Below, in pieces: positions 8,106 through 15,920 of a DNA stretch of 64,000 nucleotides. Numbering within the stretch: the stretch's first letter is position 1; each line of letters opens with the position of its first letter. The notes beneath the pieces are model-generated. The model had not been told where the DNA came from. It did not search any database and worked only from the letters and a program-made list of their open reading frames with translations. A program made the position numbers and the translations under genes. Source of the stretch: Cyanobacteria bacterium SIG28 (GTDB taxonomy: Bacteria > Cyanobacteriota > Vampirovibrionia > Gastranaerophilales > Gastranaerophilaceae). The stretch is taken from positions 1 through 64,000 of the forward strand of contig SUTU01000003.1 of assembly GCA_015152525.1 (NCBI GenBank), read 5' to 3'.

Positions 8106-8114
8106 TGATATAAT
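8106..8114 (+). promoter_or_regulatory. Extended -10 promoter element upstream of the DUF1858 gene
   Basis: TGATATAAT is a consensus -10 with the extended TG. No good -35 is visible at the proper distance. The element lies 47 nt upstream of the ATG at 8161, which has AAGGAG at 8147-8152. Confidence 0.5.
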
Positions 8115-8160
8115 TTGTTTAATGTTAATAGTAAATAAGTCAACATAAGGAGTTAGAGAA

Positions 8161-8361
8161 ATGGGAAAAGTAACAAAAGATATGGGAATTTTAGATATTG
8201 TTCAACAATATCCGCAAGCAGTAGAAGTTTTTCAAAGATATGGTATGGGTTGCTTAGGTTGTGCGGCTGCCAGATTTGAAAATCTTGAAGCTGGTGCTAA
8301 AGTTCACGGTTTTGATGTTGATCAAATGGTTGATGATATTAACGAGTTAATAGAAGAATAG
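8161..8361 (+). CDS. DUF1858 / hybrid-cluster-protein-associated redox disulfide protein
   Basis: The 66-residue protein matches the DUF1858 family (TIGR03980, hybrid cluster protein-associated redox disulfide domain). TKDMGILDIVQQYPQAVEVF leads into YGMGCLGCAAARFENLEAGA, where the CxxC would form the redox disulfide, then HGFDVDQMVDDINELI. The family is named for its frequent genomic link to Hcp. Here it is divergent from, and about 400 bp away from, the ligand-poor Hcp homologue, which strengthens that assignment. The partner and the electron route are not known. Confidence 0.85.
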   Translation: MGKVTKDMGILDIVQQYPQAVEVFQRYGMGCLGCAAARFENLEAGAKVHGFDVDQMVDDINELIEE

Positions 8362-8368
8362 TTGAGAG

Positions 8369-8395
8369 TTTGCCGGTAGATTTTCTACCGGCAAA
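8369..8395. other. 12-bp hairpin without U-tract
   Basis: TTTGCCGGTAGA pairs perfectly with TCTACCGGCAAA around a 3-nt loop. No T-run follows on either strand, so it is a poor intrinsic terminator. It could be an mRNA-stability or partial-termination element between the DUF1858 gene and nfeD. Confidence 0.55.
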
Positions 8396-8416
8396 TCGAA
8401 AAAGGGAGTGTTTATT

Positions 8417-8845
8417 ATGGTTGCTTGGGAACTTTGGGGAGTAGTTGGTTTTATATTTTTAATTTTAGAAATTTTTACTCCAAGCATGTTTTTTCTAAAT
8501 TTTGCGGTGTCAGCTTTCATAACAGCTGTTGCTTCGCTGTTTATTGAAACGACTTTTTATTTGATTTTAGTATTTGCAGTTTTTTCTTTGGTTTCGTTTG
8601 TATTTTTACGTCCGATATTGGTAAGAAAATTTTCAAAAGCGAAAGAAACCGGCATGAACAGTAAATATATCGGTCAAATAGCAAAGGTTGAAAAAGAAAT
8701 TAATGCGCATGAGGGTGTGATTACTATTTACGGCGAACGCTGGGAAGCAAGAAGTGAAAATGGGGCAGTTATCTCTCAAGGTAGCGAAGTTAAAATTGTA
8801 AGGAATGAAAGTATAATAATGTATGTAGAAGAATGTAATAATTAG
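8417..8845 (+). CDS. NfeD-family membrane protein, short form
   Basis: The 142-residue protein has two to three N-terminal membrane helices (WGVVGFIFLILEIFTPSMFF, then a long hydrophobic stretch and VFLRPILVRKF) followed by a small OB-fold domain (YIGQIAKVEKEI to GERWEARSENGAVISQGSEVKIV). This is the NfeD-1b type, without the serine-protease domain of long NfeD. It characteristically partners an SPFH protein, and the SPFH gene follows 21 nt downstream. The ATG at 8417 is preferred over the GTG at 8408 because GGGAG is 8 nt upstream. Role inferred: membrane microdomain organisation or quality control. Confidence 0.87.
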   Translation: MVAWELWGVVGFIFLILEIFTPSMFFLNFAVSAFITAVASLFIETTFYLILVFAVFSLVSFVFLRPILVRKFSKAKETGMNSKYIGQIAKVEKEINAHEGVITIYGERWEARSENGAVISQGSEVKIVRNESIIMYVEECNN

Positions 8846-8866
8846 GTTTAAATAAGGAGGTTTTTG

Positions 8867-9835
8867 ATGTTTTCTTTTTCAGTATTTTTAATAGTTTTGT
8901 TATTTGTTTTTATAGCAAAAGGGGTTATAATTGTTCAGCAAGCAGAAGTTGTGATTGTTGAAAAATTGGGTAAGTTTGACAGAGTATTACAATCAGGGTT
9001 CAATTTTATTATACCGATTATTGAAGCACCTCGTGCAATAGATTGGAAAATGACACAAAAAGGTTTTGACGGTATGACTTATTCAGTTATTCAAAAAAGA
9101 ACTCGTATCGATTTAAGAGAAGCTGTTTATGATTTTCCTCGCCAAAACGTAATTACAAAAGATAACGTTTCAATTAGTATTAATGCTCTTTTGTATTTCC
9201 AAATTGTTGATCCAAAATCTGCGGTTTATGAAATTCAGAATTTACCGGAAGCTATAGAAAAATTAACACAAACTAACTTAAGAAACTTAGTTGGTCAACT
9301 TGATTTAGATGAATCTTTAGTTTCAAGAGATAAAATTAACCATGAACTAAGAGCAATTTTAGACGATGCAACTAACAAATGGGGTGTGAAGGTTAACCGT
9401 GTAGAATTGCAAGATATTATTCCGCCAACTGATATTCAATCAGCAATGGAAAAACAAATGAAAGCTGAACGTGATAGACGTGCTGCAATTTTAGAAGCTG
9501 AAGGTTTAAAGAAATCTGCTGTATTGAAAGCGGAAGGTGAAAAAGAAGCTGCAATTAACAGAGCAGAAGGTGATAAACAAGCAAATATTTTAAGAGCAGA
9601 AGGTATTGCACAAGCAAGAATTTTGGAAGCTGATGGTGAAAAAGAAGCTATCGGACGTATTATTGAAGCCTTGGCAAATAAAGGACAACCGGACAAATAC
9701 TTGATTGCCATGAAGTATTTAGAAACAATGAAAACAATTACAAGCGGTCAAGATAACAAAGTTGTTTATATGCCTTATGAAGCAACAGGTATCTTAAGTT
9801 CAATTGACGGTATTAAGGAAATGTTCAATAAGTAA
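8867..9835 (+). CDS. SPFH/Band-7 protein (stomatin/paraslipin type, QmcA-like)
   Basis: The 322-residue protein has one N-terminal membrane helix, then a Band-7 domain (VIVEKLGKFDRVLQSGFNFI, DFPRQNVITKDNVSISINAL, LRNLVGQLDLDE, WGVKVNRVELQDIIPP). A heptad-like coiled coil follows, built on repeated AEGEKEAA/AEGDKQAN units around residues 190-265. Such proteins oligomerise at the membrane and work with NfeD partners, as the preceding gene shows. The ATG at 8867 is favoured because AAGGAGG lies 6 nt upstream. Confidence 0.9.
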   Translation: MFSFSVFLIVLLFVFIAKGVIIVQQAEVVIVEKLGKFDRVLQSGFNFIIPIIEAPRAIDWKMTQKGFDGMTYSVIQKRTRIDLREAVYDFPRQNVITKDNVSISINALLYFQIVDPKSAVYEIQNLPEAIEKLTQTNLRNLVGQLDLDESLVSRDKINHELRAILDDATNKWGVKVNRVELQDIIPPTDIQSAMEKQMKAERDRRAAILEAEGLKKSAVLKAEGEKEAAINRAEGDKQANILRAEGIAQARILEADGEKEAIGRIIEALANKGQPDKYLIAMKYLETMKTITSGQDNKVVYMPYEATGILSSIDGIKEMFNK

Positions 9836-9878
9836 GCATTGTGTTATAATATTTACCATACAAGAGAAAGGGAATGTT

Positions 9879-10235
9879 ATGAAAAAATTTTTAATAACTT
9901 TAGCAATGTTAACAGGTGTTGGAGCAGCTTTTGCATATAGCTATGATACAAATTTACCTTTAGCGGGCGGTTCTATAGCTGACAAACAATTACAAAATAA
10001 AACTTTGTTTACTGCTTATATGTTTGCGCATAGAGTTGCAACACCGGATTGTCAAACTTTTGCAATAACTGATACCAGAGTTGTGGAAGAAAAAGTTGAT
10101 AACAAGTGGCAAGAAATTTGGACAATAGATGCTTGTACAAAGCAAGCAGAAGTTCCGATAACTTTCATTGATAAAGGTGCTGATTCAGTATACGCAATTG
10201 ACCCAATGGGTGTTAAAGTTATAACTAAAGAATAA
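9879..10235 (+). CDS. Small secreted protein, unknown function
   Basis: The 118-residue protein has a clear signal peptide (MKKFLITLAMLTGVGAAFA, cleavage after AFA), and the mature part is about 100 residues. Two cysteines (PDCQTF and DACTKQ) could form one disulfide. The YDTNLPLAGGSIADKQLQNK segment has no motif I recognise. The ATG at 9879 is chosen because it begins the signal peptide and follows AAAGGGA. A TATAAT with extended TG (9842-9850) lies just upstream, so it has its own promoter. A strong terminator ends the unit. Confidence 0.72.
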   Translation: MKKFLITLAMLTGVGAAFAYSYDTNLPLAGGSIADKQLQNKTLFTAYMFAHRVATPDCQTFAITDTRVVEEKVDNKWQEIWTIDACTKQAEVPITFIDKGADSVYAIDPMGVKVITKE

Positions 10236-10238
10236 AAT

Positions 10239-10267
10239 AAAAAACCGAGATTACTTCTCGGTTTTTT
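10239..10267 (+). terminator. Rho-independent terminator
   Basis: AAAAAACCGAGA and TCTCGGTTTTTT pair around a short loop and end in six T. It lies 3 nt after the small secreted protein gene. The symmetrical A/T flanks may let it act in both directions. Confidence 0.9.
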
Positions 10268-10269
10268 AT

Positions 10270-10298
10270 TTGAAAAAAACTTTTATCTCATCTAAAAT
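10270..10298 (+). promoter_or_regulatory. Sigma70-type promoter of the porin-like gene
   Basis: TTGAAA (10270-10275), a 17-nt spacer and TAAAAT (10293-10298). The predicted transcription start is only about 7-9 nt before the ATG at 10313, so the mRNA would be almost leaderless. No Shine-Dalgarno is visible. Confidence 0.7.
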
Positions 10299-10312
10299 AT
10301 TAATCAAAGCTT

Positions 10313-11434
10313 ATGAAAAAGGTTTTATGTATACTAATACTTTTTGTTATTTCTCTGACTTCTAGTTATGCAATTGAAGAGTCTGTTGAATTAGTTGCGC
10401 AAGAGAAAAGTTTTCGTGAAAAACTAAATGATGTTTATTATTTAGAGATTGATAATACTGATAAACCTCATTTTTTATTGAATGAAATTTTAACAAAAAA
10501 TTTTGATAACAAATCTTTTTTTGATAATTTGCAATTTTGGGGCGCATATTATGGTCATACAAATATGAATTTTCAAGACTCAGAGCCTTTTAATGCAAAT
10601 TATGTTTATGATTTTATTAATATAGGTTTGGATGGTAAGTTAAAAAACAACAATGCTGATTTTAGAGTTATGTTAAATTATTTGCCAATATCAAATAGAG
10701 ATATGGTTCATAATTTATTTGCAGATGTTTACGTTGCAACTAATAAAATTCCTCACCATAGGGTTGTTGTCGGAAATACACGACCACCTGTCGGAAAAGA
10801 AGGCGGGCATAGTCCTTTTTTATTGCCATTTGTAACTCGTTCTCAAATTGCAAGAAATTTTGGCACGGTAAGGAAATTAGGTTCAAGAATTTCCGGTGAT
10901 TATAGTTTGGTAGATTATGATTTAGGTGTTTATAGCTCGGATACTTATTTTTATTCCTTTTTCCCCGGAGCAGAATTTGTTGGCTGGATCAATCTTAAAC
11001 CCTTGGGTAAAACTGATGGTAAATATGGTAAACTTACTTTGGGTGGCGGTTTAGAAAATGGTAATCGAGGGGTAAGCTACAATGTTTTAGGTGCATATGC
11101 CGGTTATGAATATAAAAAATGGTTGTTGGATTTTGAATATGCTAATGCAGATGGTTACAATGGTGCAAGCGGAATTGTTTCGAACAATAAAGCAGACGGG
11201 TTTTATACTACCTTGGCTTATAAAATTAGTCCTAAAATTCAAGCCTTGTTAAGGTATGACGAATTTGACCCTAACAAGCAGGTTGCGAAGAACAATAAGA
11301 AAGAATATTCTGCAGGTATTAATTATTTTATGAAAGGTCAAGCTTTAAAGTTTGTTTTGAATTATGTATATTGTGAAAACAAGTCTGCTAAAAATTCTCA
11401 TAGAATTGTTGTTGGAACTCAATTGCTTTTATAA
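10313..11434 (+). CDS. Outer-membrane porin-like beta-barrel (phosphate-selective porin O/P type)
   Basis: The 373-residue protein has a signal peptide (MKKVLCILILFVISLTSSYA) and then alternating amphipathic beta strands rich in Tyr, Asn and Gly. NTRPPVGKEGGHSPFLLPFV, the DYDLGVYSS strand, GFYTTLAYKISPKIQALLRYDEFDP and the closing strands SAGINYFMKGQALKFVLNYV with HRIVVGTQLLL resemble OprO/OprP-family porins, whose last strands have this shape. The terminal residue is Leu rather than the usual aromatic. It implies a diderm envelope; substrate unknown. It has its own promoter (10270-10298) and an unusually short leader. Confidence 0.75.
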   Translation: MKKVLCILILFVISLTSSYAIEESVELVAQEKSFREKLNDVYYLEIDNTDKPHFLLNEILTKNFDNKSFFDNLQFWGAYYGHTNMNFQDSEPFNANYVYDFINIGLDGKLKNNNADFRVMLNYLPISNRDMVHNLFADVYVATNKIPHHRVVVGNTRPPVGKEGGHSPFLLPFVTRSQIARNFGTVRKLGSRISGDYSLVDYDLGVYSSDTYFYSFFPGAEFVGWINLKPLGKTDGKYGKLTLGGGLENGNRGVSYNVLGAYAGYEYKKWLLDFEYANADGYNGASGIVSNNKADGFYTTLAYKISPKIQALLRYDEFDPNKQVAKNNKKEYSAGINYFMKGQALKFVLNYVYCENKSAKNSHRIVVGTQLLL

Positions 11435-11559
11435 AAATGAAATAATTGTAAAATTTTTGTAACATTTTATTACAAACTAGCAAATAATCTTTTTAGGGGT
11501 TATATTACTATGTGAGGATATTTATAATTATTTATGTATTCTTAACATGAGGTCTAAAA

Positions 11560-11919
11560 GTGGTAGATAATAGGTCAGCAGGTTTTTATGGAATAGGTGG
11601 GGCGTTCAATTTCAAAAGTGGCGATCCGTCAGGTACTGCTGCTAAAATGAGCCAAGAAAAATATGGTTCAGAGGCTATGTATTTGCCACCGGTTGAAGGC
11701 GAAGAAGATGGTGAACTTTATAATCAGCCATTTGTTGATAGAAGTGCTTTATTAAGAGCGACTCTTAATTCCTTGGCGATGAATAATGTTGCTTCTGTTT
11801 TGAATTCTAAAAAACACAAAAAGAAAATTGCCGATTTAAAATATAAATCAGAAGATGAAATTAACAGTTTAGAAGAAGTTTTTGCAGAAGATAATGAGGA
11901 AGAAGACTCTAACCTCTGA
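11560..11919 (+). CDS. Hypothetical protein with Gly/Phe N-terminus and acidic tail
   Basis: The 119-residue protein starts at GTG (11560) with GAGGT 7 nt upstream. It begins FYGIGGAFNFKSGDPSGTAA, has a central ALLRATLNSLAMNN helix, a basic KKHKKKIADLK patch and a strongly acidic C-terminus (EEVFAEDNEEEDSNL). There is no signal peptide and no membrane segment. I recognise no family. It converges with the flavodoxin-like gene, overlapping it by 11 nt at the 3' ends. Confidence 0.6.
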   Translation: MVDNRSAGFYGIGGAFNFKSGDPSGTAAKMSQEKYGSEAMYLPPVEGEEDGELYNQPFVDRSALLRATLNSLAMNNVASVLNSKKHKKKIADLKYKSEDEINSLEEVFAEDNEEEDSNL

Positions 11920-12547
11920 TGTAATTAGTATAAATTACTTCTTCTGTTTCAGGCGGTTCAATACCGTTTTTTAATGCTAATTCTTTGCATTTAAGATGCC
12001 AAGCAAGGTTACGGGCAACTATTCGCATGTTTTGCATGCCTTCTAAATCTTTAACAACTTCTTCAGGCGTATTTCCGTGAACCATATTCCAATATCTTCC
12101 TGAAATTAAAGGCATTTGGTTGATTAAGAAATATTTGTTTAATTGATCAAGTGTTGCTGTCGAGCCGGCTCTTCTGCAAGAAGCTATTGCAACTCCCGGT
12201 TTATGTTTAAACGGATTTTTTGCTATTTTTCTGGAACCGGCATAAAACAACCTGTCTAAAAATGGAGAGATTACACCGCTGGCGGAAGCGTAATGCACGG
12301 GTGAACCTATGACAAAAGCATCATATTCATAGATTTTATCTAATAATTCATTGACTTTATCATTTATTATACATTTTTCTAATTTTGCGCAAGCTCTGCA
12401 TCCTCTGCAAGGTGCTATAGCATCTGTTCCTATGTAAAATATTTCTGTATCAATATTTTCATTGTTTAAAACTTTAGCCATTTCATTTAAAGCTGTATAT
12501 GTACAACCTTTTTCATTAGGTGAACCGTTTAATAATAAAACTTTCAT
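11909..12547 (-). CDS. Flavodoxin-fold NAD(P)H reductase / iron-sulfur flavoprotein type
   Basis: The 212-residue protein has a flavodoxin-like fold. MKVLLLNGSPNEKGCTYTAL is the FMN phosphate-binding start, and AFVIGSPVHYASASGVISPF the second FMN loop. CRGCRACAKLEKCIIND carries cysteines spaced as in iron-sulfur flavoproteins, and CRRAGSTATLDQLNKYF follows. Such enzymes pass electrons between NAD(P)H or ferredoxin and FMN in anaerobes; the substrate is not predictable. GGAGAA lies 8 nt before the ATG. A terminator upstream separates it from the gene at 12614. Confidence 0.82.
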   Translation of the reverse strand: MKVLLLNGSPNEKGCTYTALNEMAKVLNNENIDTEIFYIGTDAIAPCRGCRACAKLEKCIINDKVNELLDKIYEYDAFVIGSPVHYASASGVISPFLDRLFYAGSRKIAKNPFKHKPGVAIASCRRAGSTATLDQLNKYFLINQMPLISGRYWNMVHGNTPEEVVKDLEGMQNMRIVARNLAWHLKCKELALKNGIEPPETEEVIYTNYIRG

Positions 12548-12570
12548 AATAATTTCTCCTACAAAAAATA

Positions 12571-12594
12571 AAAAAGGGCTGTTTAAAGCCCTTT
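12571..12594 (-). terminator. Rho-independent terminator
   Basis: On the minus strand AAAGGGCT and AGCCCTTT pair and are followed by TTTTTATTTTTT. It terminates the gene at 12614-13195. Confidence 0.85.
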
Positions 12595-12613
12595 CATATC
12601 TATTTTATAAACA

Positions 12614-13195
12614 CTATTTTGTTGTTTGAATAAACAAACTTATCAAATCATTCAACGCTGAATATTGTTTTTGATAATTTTGTGATTGTTTTTCAAGAGC
12701 TAAAATTTGTTTTTTATATTCTTGAATAGTTCCTTGGCACTCTCTTGCTGAAACTTTTAAATTTTCTTGAACTTGTTGTGCATCTTGTAAAACACTTTTC
12801 ATAGAAATACCAAGAGCTTCCATTGTTTGTTTAATAATTTGTGCGCCGGTATGTCTTGAAACACCACTTGGTAATTGAGAAATAAGCTTTTTCAAAACGG
12901 TTATGTTTGAAGGCATTTCAAAATTATCACCGGAAGTTTCTATAATAGGTGTTTGAACTTTAGGTTCTGCAAATATTGATTCTTTTTCTTCTAAATCGTC
13001 AAAGAATGAAGATTTTGTGCTTGGTGTTTCTGCAAAAAAGTCATCTTCTTGTGATGTTGCAAAATTTTCAGTAGTTTCAACTACCGGTTCTTCTTCTGCA
13101 AAAAGTAATTCAGCATCATTTTCTTGTTTATCCATATTTTCAGCTTGTTTCTTTAAAGCTTCTACGATTTTTTTTCCAACACTCTCGTTATTCAT
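12614..13195 (-). CDS. Hypothetical acidic/coiled-coil protein
   Basis: The protein is 193 residues from an ATG at 13195 that follows GAGGGAGT; a longer reading start at 13255 has no ribosome site. The N-terminal half is acidic and low-complexity (repeated AEEEPV, FAETPS, FAEPKV-type stretches). The C-terminal half is helical: LKKLISQLPSGVSRHTGAQI, IIKQTMEALGISMKSVLQDA, and a coiled coil ending in YSALNDLISLFIQTTK. The arrangement suggests a cytoplasmic scaffold or regulatory protein, but I do not recognise the family. Confidence 0.65.
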   Translation of the reverse strand: MNNESVGKKIVEALKKQAENMDKQENDAELLFAEEEPVVETTENFATSQEDDFFAETPSTKSSFFDDLEEKESIFAEPKVQTPIIETSGDNFEMPSNITVLKKLISQLPSGVSRHTGAQIIKQTMEALGISMKSVLQDAQQVQENLKVSARECQGTIQEYKKQILALEKQSQNYQKQYSALNDLISLFIQTTK

Positions 13196-13322
13196 GTTAT
13201 ACTCCCTCGTATATTTTACTGAATTAATTATAAAAGAAACATTCTTAAAATCCAATCAAAATCATGATTATTGTTATGTTTCGTAATAATTTTATTATAT
13301 AATTACTAACAGAGAGGATTTA

Positions 13323-14357
13323 ATGGAGAAAATTATGACTAAAAATATTGATTGGAGTAACCTAGGCTTCGGATATATCCAAACAGATTTCAGGTATGTA
13401 TCTAATTTTAAAAACGGAAGTTGGGATGATGGAAATATAACAACTGATGCAACTGTTACTCTAAGTGAGAGTGCTGGTGTACTACAATATGCTCAGACAT
13501 GTTTTGAAGGTTTAAAGGCTTATAGAACTGTTGATAATAAAGTGGTTTGTTTCCGTCCTGATATGAATGCAAAAAGAATGATTGATACTTGTAAAAGATT
13601 GGAAATGCCTATTTTTGCAGAAGATAGGTTTGTTGATGCTGTAGTTAAAACAGTAAAAGCAAATCTTGAATCTGTTCCGCCTTATGGTTCTGGTGCAACT
13701 TTGTATTTAAGACCATACATGTTTGCATCAAGTGCTGTAATTGGTGTTAAGCCGGCTGAAGAATATCAATTTAGAATTTTTGCAACTCCTGTTGGTCCTT
13801 ATTTTAAGGGTGGCGCAAAAGCGATAACTTTAAGAGTATCTGATTTTGACCGTGCTGCACCTCGCGGGACCGGTCATATCAAAGCCGGATTGAATTATGC
13901 GATGAGTCTGCACGCAATTGTTGATGCGCACAAACAAGGTTATGACGAAAATATGTACTTGGATTCTGAAACAAGAACAAAAGTTGAAGAAACCGGAGGT
14001 GCAAACTTTATTTTTGTAACTAAAGATAATAAAGTTATTACACCAAAATCAAATACAATTTTGCCTTCAATAACAAGACGTTCATTGATGTATGTTGCAG
14101 AGCATTATTTAGGTTTAAAAACAGAAGAACGAGAAGTTGCTTTAACTGAATTAAACGAATTTAAAGAATGTGCTCTTTGCGGTACGGCAGCAGTTTTGAC
14201 ACCGGTAGGAAAAGTTATTGACCATGGAAAAGAAGCTTTTGTGTCAAAATCTTCTGAACCAATGGGTGAAATTACAAAAAAACTTTATGATACCCTTACA
14301 GGTATTCAAATGGGCAAAATTGAAGCACCTGAAAATTGGATTAAAGTTATTGAATAG
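13323..14357 (+). CDS. ilvE: Branched-chain amino acid aminotransferase
   Basis: This class-IV PLP aminotransferase carries out the final transamination of Val, Leu and Ile synthesis, or their degradation. Seen in the 344 residues: IDWSNLGFGYIQTDF at the N-terminus, typical of the BCAT type-II subfamily; YAQTCFEGLKAYR; YLRPYMFAS; the PLP lysine in GTGHIKAGLNYAMS (about residue 190); and EETGGANFIFVT. The ATG at 13323 has GAGAGGA 5 nt upstream; an internal ATG at 13335 also has GGAG upstream and would remove four residues. A TATAAT lies at 13298-13303. It ends in a terminator. Confidence 0.93.
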   Translation: MEKIMTKNIDWSNLGFGYIQTDFRYVSNFKNGSWDDGNITTDATVTLSESAGVLQYAQTCFEGLKAYRTVDNKVVCFRPDMNAKRMIDTCKRLEMPIFAEDRFVDAVVKTVKANLESVPPYGSGATLYLRPYMFASSAVIGVKPAEEYQFRIFATPVGPYFKGGAKAITLRVSDFDRAAPRGTGHIKAGLNYAMSLHAIVDAHKQGYDENMYLDSETRTKVEETGGANFIFVTKDNKVITPKSNTILPSITRRSLMYVAEHYLGLKTEEREVALTELNEFKECALCGTAAVLTPVGKVIDHGKEAFVSKSSEPMGEITKKLYDTLTGIQMGKIEAPENWIKVIE

Positions 14358-14378
14358 TTTTAATTAAGTAAATATTTT

Positions 14379-14411
14379 AAAACAGCAAGTAGTTTTTCTG
14401 CTTGCTGTTTT
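14379..14411 (+). terminator. Rho-independent terminator of ilvE
   Basis: AAAACAGCAAG pairs with CTTGCTGTTTT around an 11-nt loop, with T at the 3' side. Confidence 0.8.
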
Positions 14412-14422
14412 AGTGGTTTAAG

Positions 14423-14676
14423 TATATATTTTGATGTATTTATATATTCTGTTTATTAGGTACTTTTTTGAGCTGGTTAAAAGAATAAAAGATTGGATGA
14501 AATCCAAAAAGAAAAACAGCCGAACAAAGTGAGGATGTAGAAAACAATTGCGTCTTTTCTTCTTTTTTTGGTACTTTTTTTCTTCTTTGGCTCGCAAATA
14601 AAGAAGAAAAAAAGTACAAGAACAAAAACATTTAAACGAAAAAATAATTATTAATACAAACTCATCAAAATATATA
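14423..14676. repeat. Dispersed MITE-like repeat, copy 2 (most complete)
   Basis: The 254-bp element is bounded by terminal inverted repeats: TATATATTTTGATGTATTT (14423-14441) against AAACTCATCAAAATATATA (14658-14676), 17 of 19 positions complementary. Inside is a perfect 18-bp stem (14571-14588 with 14600-14617) around the loop GGCTCGCAAAT, the same loop as at 17-27. It carries about 110 bp (roughly 14442-14565) absent from the copy at 44.26 kb, including a small stem ATTGGAT/ATCCAAA. No reading frame here looks coding; the frames through it are low-complexity shadows of the stem. This fills most of the 598-bp gap between ilvE and nrdG. Confidence 0.72.
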
Positions 14677-14684
14677 AAAAAAAA

Positions 14685-14709
14685 GACCTTGAGTATTGTA
14701 ATCAAGGCC
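14685..14709 (-). other. Terminator-like hairpin on the minus strand
   Basis: On the minus strand CCTTGA and TCAAGG pair and are followed by TCTTTTTTTTT. No minus-strand gene precedes it, so either a small RNA transcribed from about 14850 towards 14690 ends here or the hairpin is incidental to the adjacent repeat. Confidence 0.35.
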
Positions 14710-14955
14710 TGTCCGTTTAAATAAGAAGAGAGAGCTTTATATATCTATATAAAAAACTCTAAAAAATAAATTTTGCTATTTTCATGCCTACTATTTAACA
14801 AAAGTTTACAAAGTTATCTGGGTTATATTGGATAAATTGTGAAATTGCCCGTCAATACTGATTTTTTTAACTTGGTTAAAATATATAAATATCTTTGTAT
14901 TAATTTGTTATTAATTGTAAAATTAAATAGTGGGTACTTTTTTGAAAGGATTAAT

Positions 14956-15450
14956 ATGAATTATCATAATATTACAAAAGATGATATGTTAAATGGCGAC
15001 GGGTTAAGAGTAGTATTGTGGGTGTCAGGTTGTACACATCACTGTCATAATTGTCAAAACCCTATTACTTGGGATATAGCTGGTGGCTTGCCATTTGATG
15101 AAGCTGCAGAGAACGAGCTTTTTGAAGCGCTAGCTAAACCTTATTGTGATGGTATAACATTCTCTGGCGGTGATCCTTTACATCCGTTTAACAGAGAAGA
15201 AGTTTTTAGACTTATGAAAAAAATTAGACAAGAACTTCCTAATAAAACAATATGGCTTTATACAGGTTTTTTATGGGAAGAAATAAAAGATATTCCTGAA
15301 ATAGCGGATATTGATGTTTTGTGTGAAGGCAAATTTGTAGAAGAACTTTTGGATAATAAACTTCACTGGGTTGGAAGTTCAAATCAAAGAGTTATGAATG
15401 TGAAAAAATCATTGGAAACAGGTGAAGTCGTTTTACACGAAACAGTTTAA
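14956..15450 (+). CDS. nrdG: Anaerobic ribonucleoside-triphosphate reductase activating protein
   Basis: The 164-residue radical SAM activase installs the glycyl radical on NrdD so ribonucleotides can be reduced without oxygen. The [4Fe-4S] motif is CTHHCHNCQN (CxxxCxxC, about residues 29-36), followed by SGGDPLHPFN and TIWLYTGFLWEE, all typical of NrdG. The ATG at 14956 follows AAAGGA by 5 nt; frames extending further upstream cross AT-rich non-coding sequence. NrdD is not in the window. Its presence argues for anaerobic growth. Confidence 0.93.
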   Translation: MNYHNITKDDMLNGDGLRVVLWVSGCTHHCHNCQNPITWDIAGGLPFDEAAENELFEALAKPYCDGITFSGGDPLHPFNREEVFRLMKKIRQELPNKTIWLYTGFLWEEIKDIPEIADIDVLCEGKFVEELLDNKLHWVGSSNQRVMNVKKSLETGEVVLHETV

Positions 15451-15502
15451 TTTTTAGTAGAGTTTTGCTCTTTTATTGTGGCAATATATGAGGATTGTTA
15501 AT

Positions 15503-15799
15503 ATGAATATAGCAAGAATAACAGGTGTAACCAGAAAAGGTAATGGTATAGCAAGACAAATGCACCAAGCAAAAAGGTCAATGACAACCAATGTTGCTAT
15601 AGCAGGCTCAATGGCTGTTAATATGATTGGCTCAGCTATGTCTGCAGATTTAACTACATTAACAACAAGTGCCGGTGTCGGATATTTAACTATTGGTAAT
15701 ATTGTTAAAGCTGATAAAGAAATAACAAAATTGGCACCTGATTACGGAAAAATTGTAGAACGAGCAAAATCAATATATAAAGATAATTTTGTTATGTAA
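15503..15799 (+). CDS. Small hypothetical protein with hydrophobic centre
   Basis: The 98-residue protein begins MNIARITGVTRKGNGIARQM, continues with TTNVAIAGSMAVNMIGSAMS and a Ser/Thr-rich hydrophobic segment (LTTLTTSAGVGYLTIGN) that may be one or two membrane helices, and ends with a charged YGKIVERAKSIYKDNF. No family recognised. The ATG at 15503 has GAGGA 8 nt upstream; an earlier ATG at 15488 has no ribosome site. It follows nrdG by 52 nt and may be co-transcribed. Confidence 0.55.
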   Translation: MNIARITGVTRKGNGIARQMHQAKRSMTTNVAIAGSMAVNMIGSAMSADLTTLTTSAGVGYLTIGNIVKADKEITKLAPDYGKIVERAKSIYKDNFVM

Positions 15800-15810
15800 T
15801 TATAGTTGTG

Positions 15811-15880
15811 ATGTATTTCAAGTTTTGAGTTTATTGTCCTCTTTAGTGGGTACACTTGGGATTGAAAATACCATATATTA
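15811..15880. repeat. Possible decayed copy of the MITE-like repeat
   Basis: ATGTATTTCAAGTTTTGAGT (15811-15830) matches the left part of the copy at 44271-44290 (ATGTATTTCAAGTTTTATGT) nearly base for base. The central hairpin is missing, and only a weak right end (AAATACCATATAT, from about 15867) remains. Confidence 0.4.
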
Positions 15881-15920
15881 ACTATGTTTTATGTTATTGG
15901 ATAATCTAAACTATTTTTAT

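Noticed and set aside
14418-14705. Minus-strand frames through the 14.5-kb repeat
   Set aside because: They are low-complexity Lys/Phe runs produced by the T/A-rich stem and have no ribosome site; the repeat explains the sequence.
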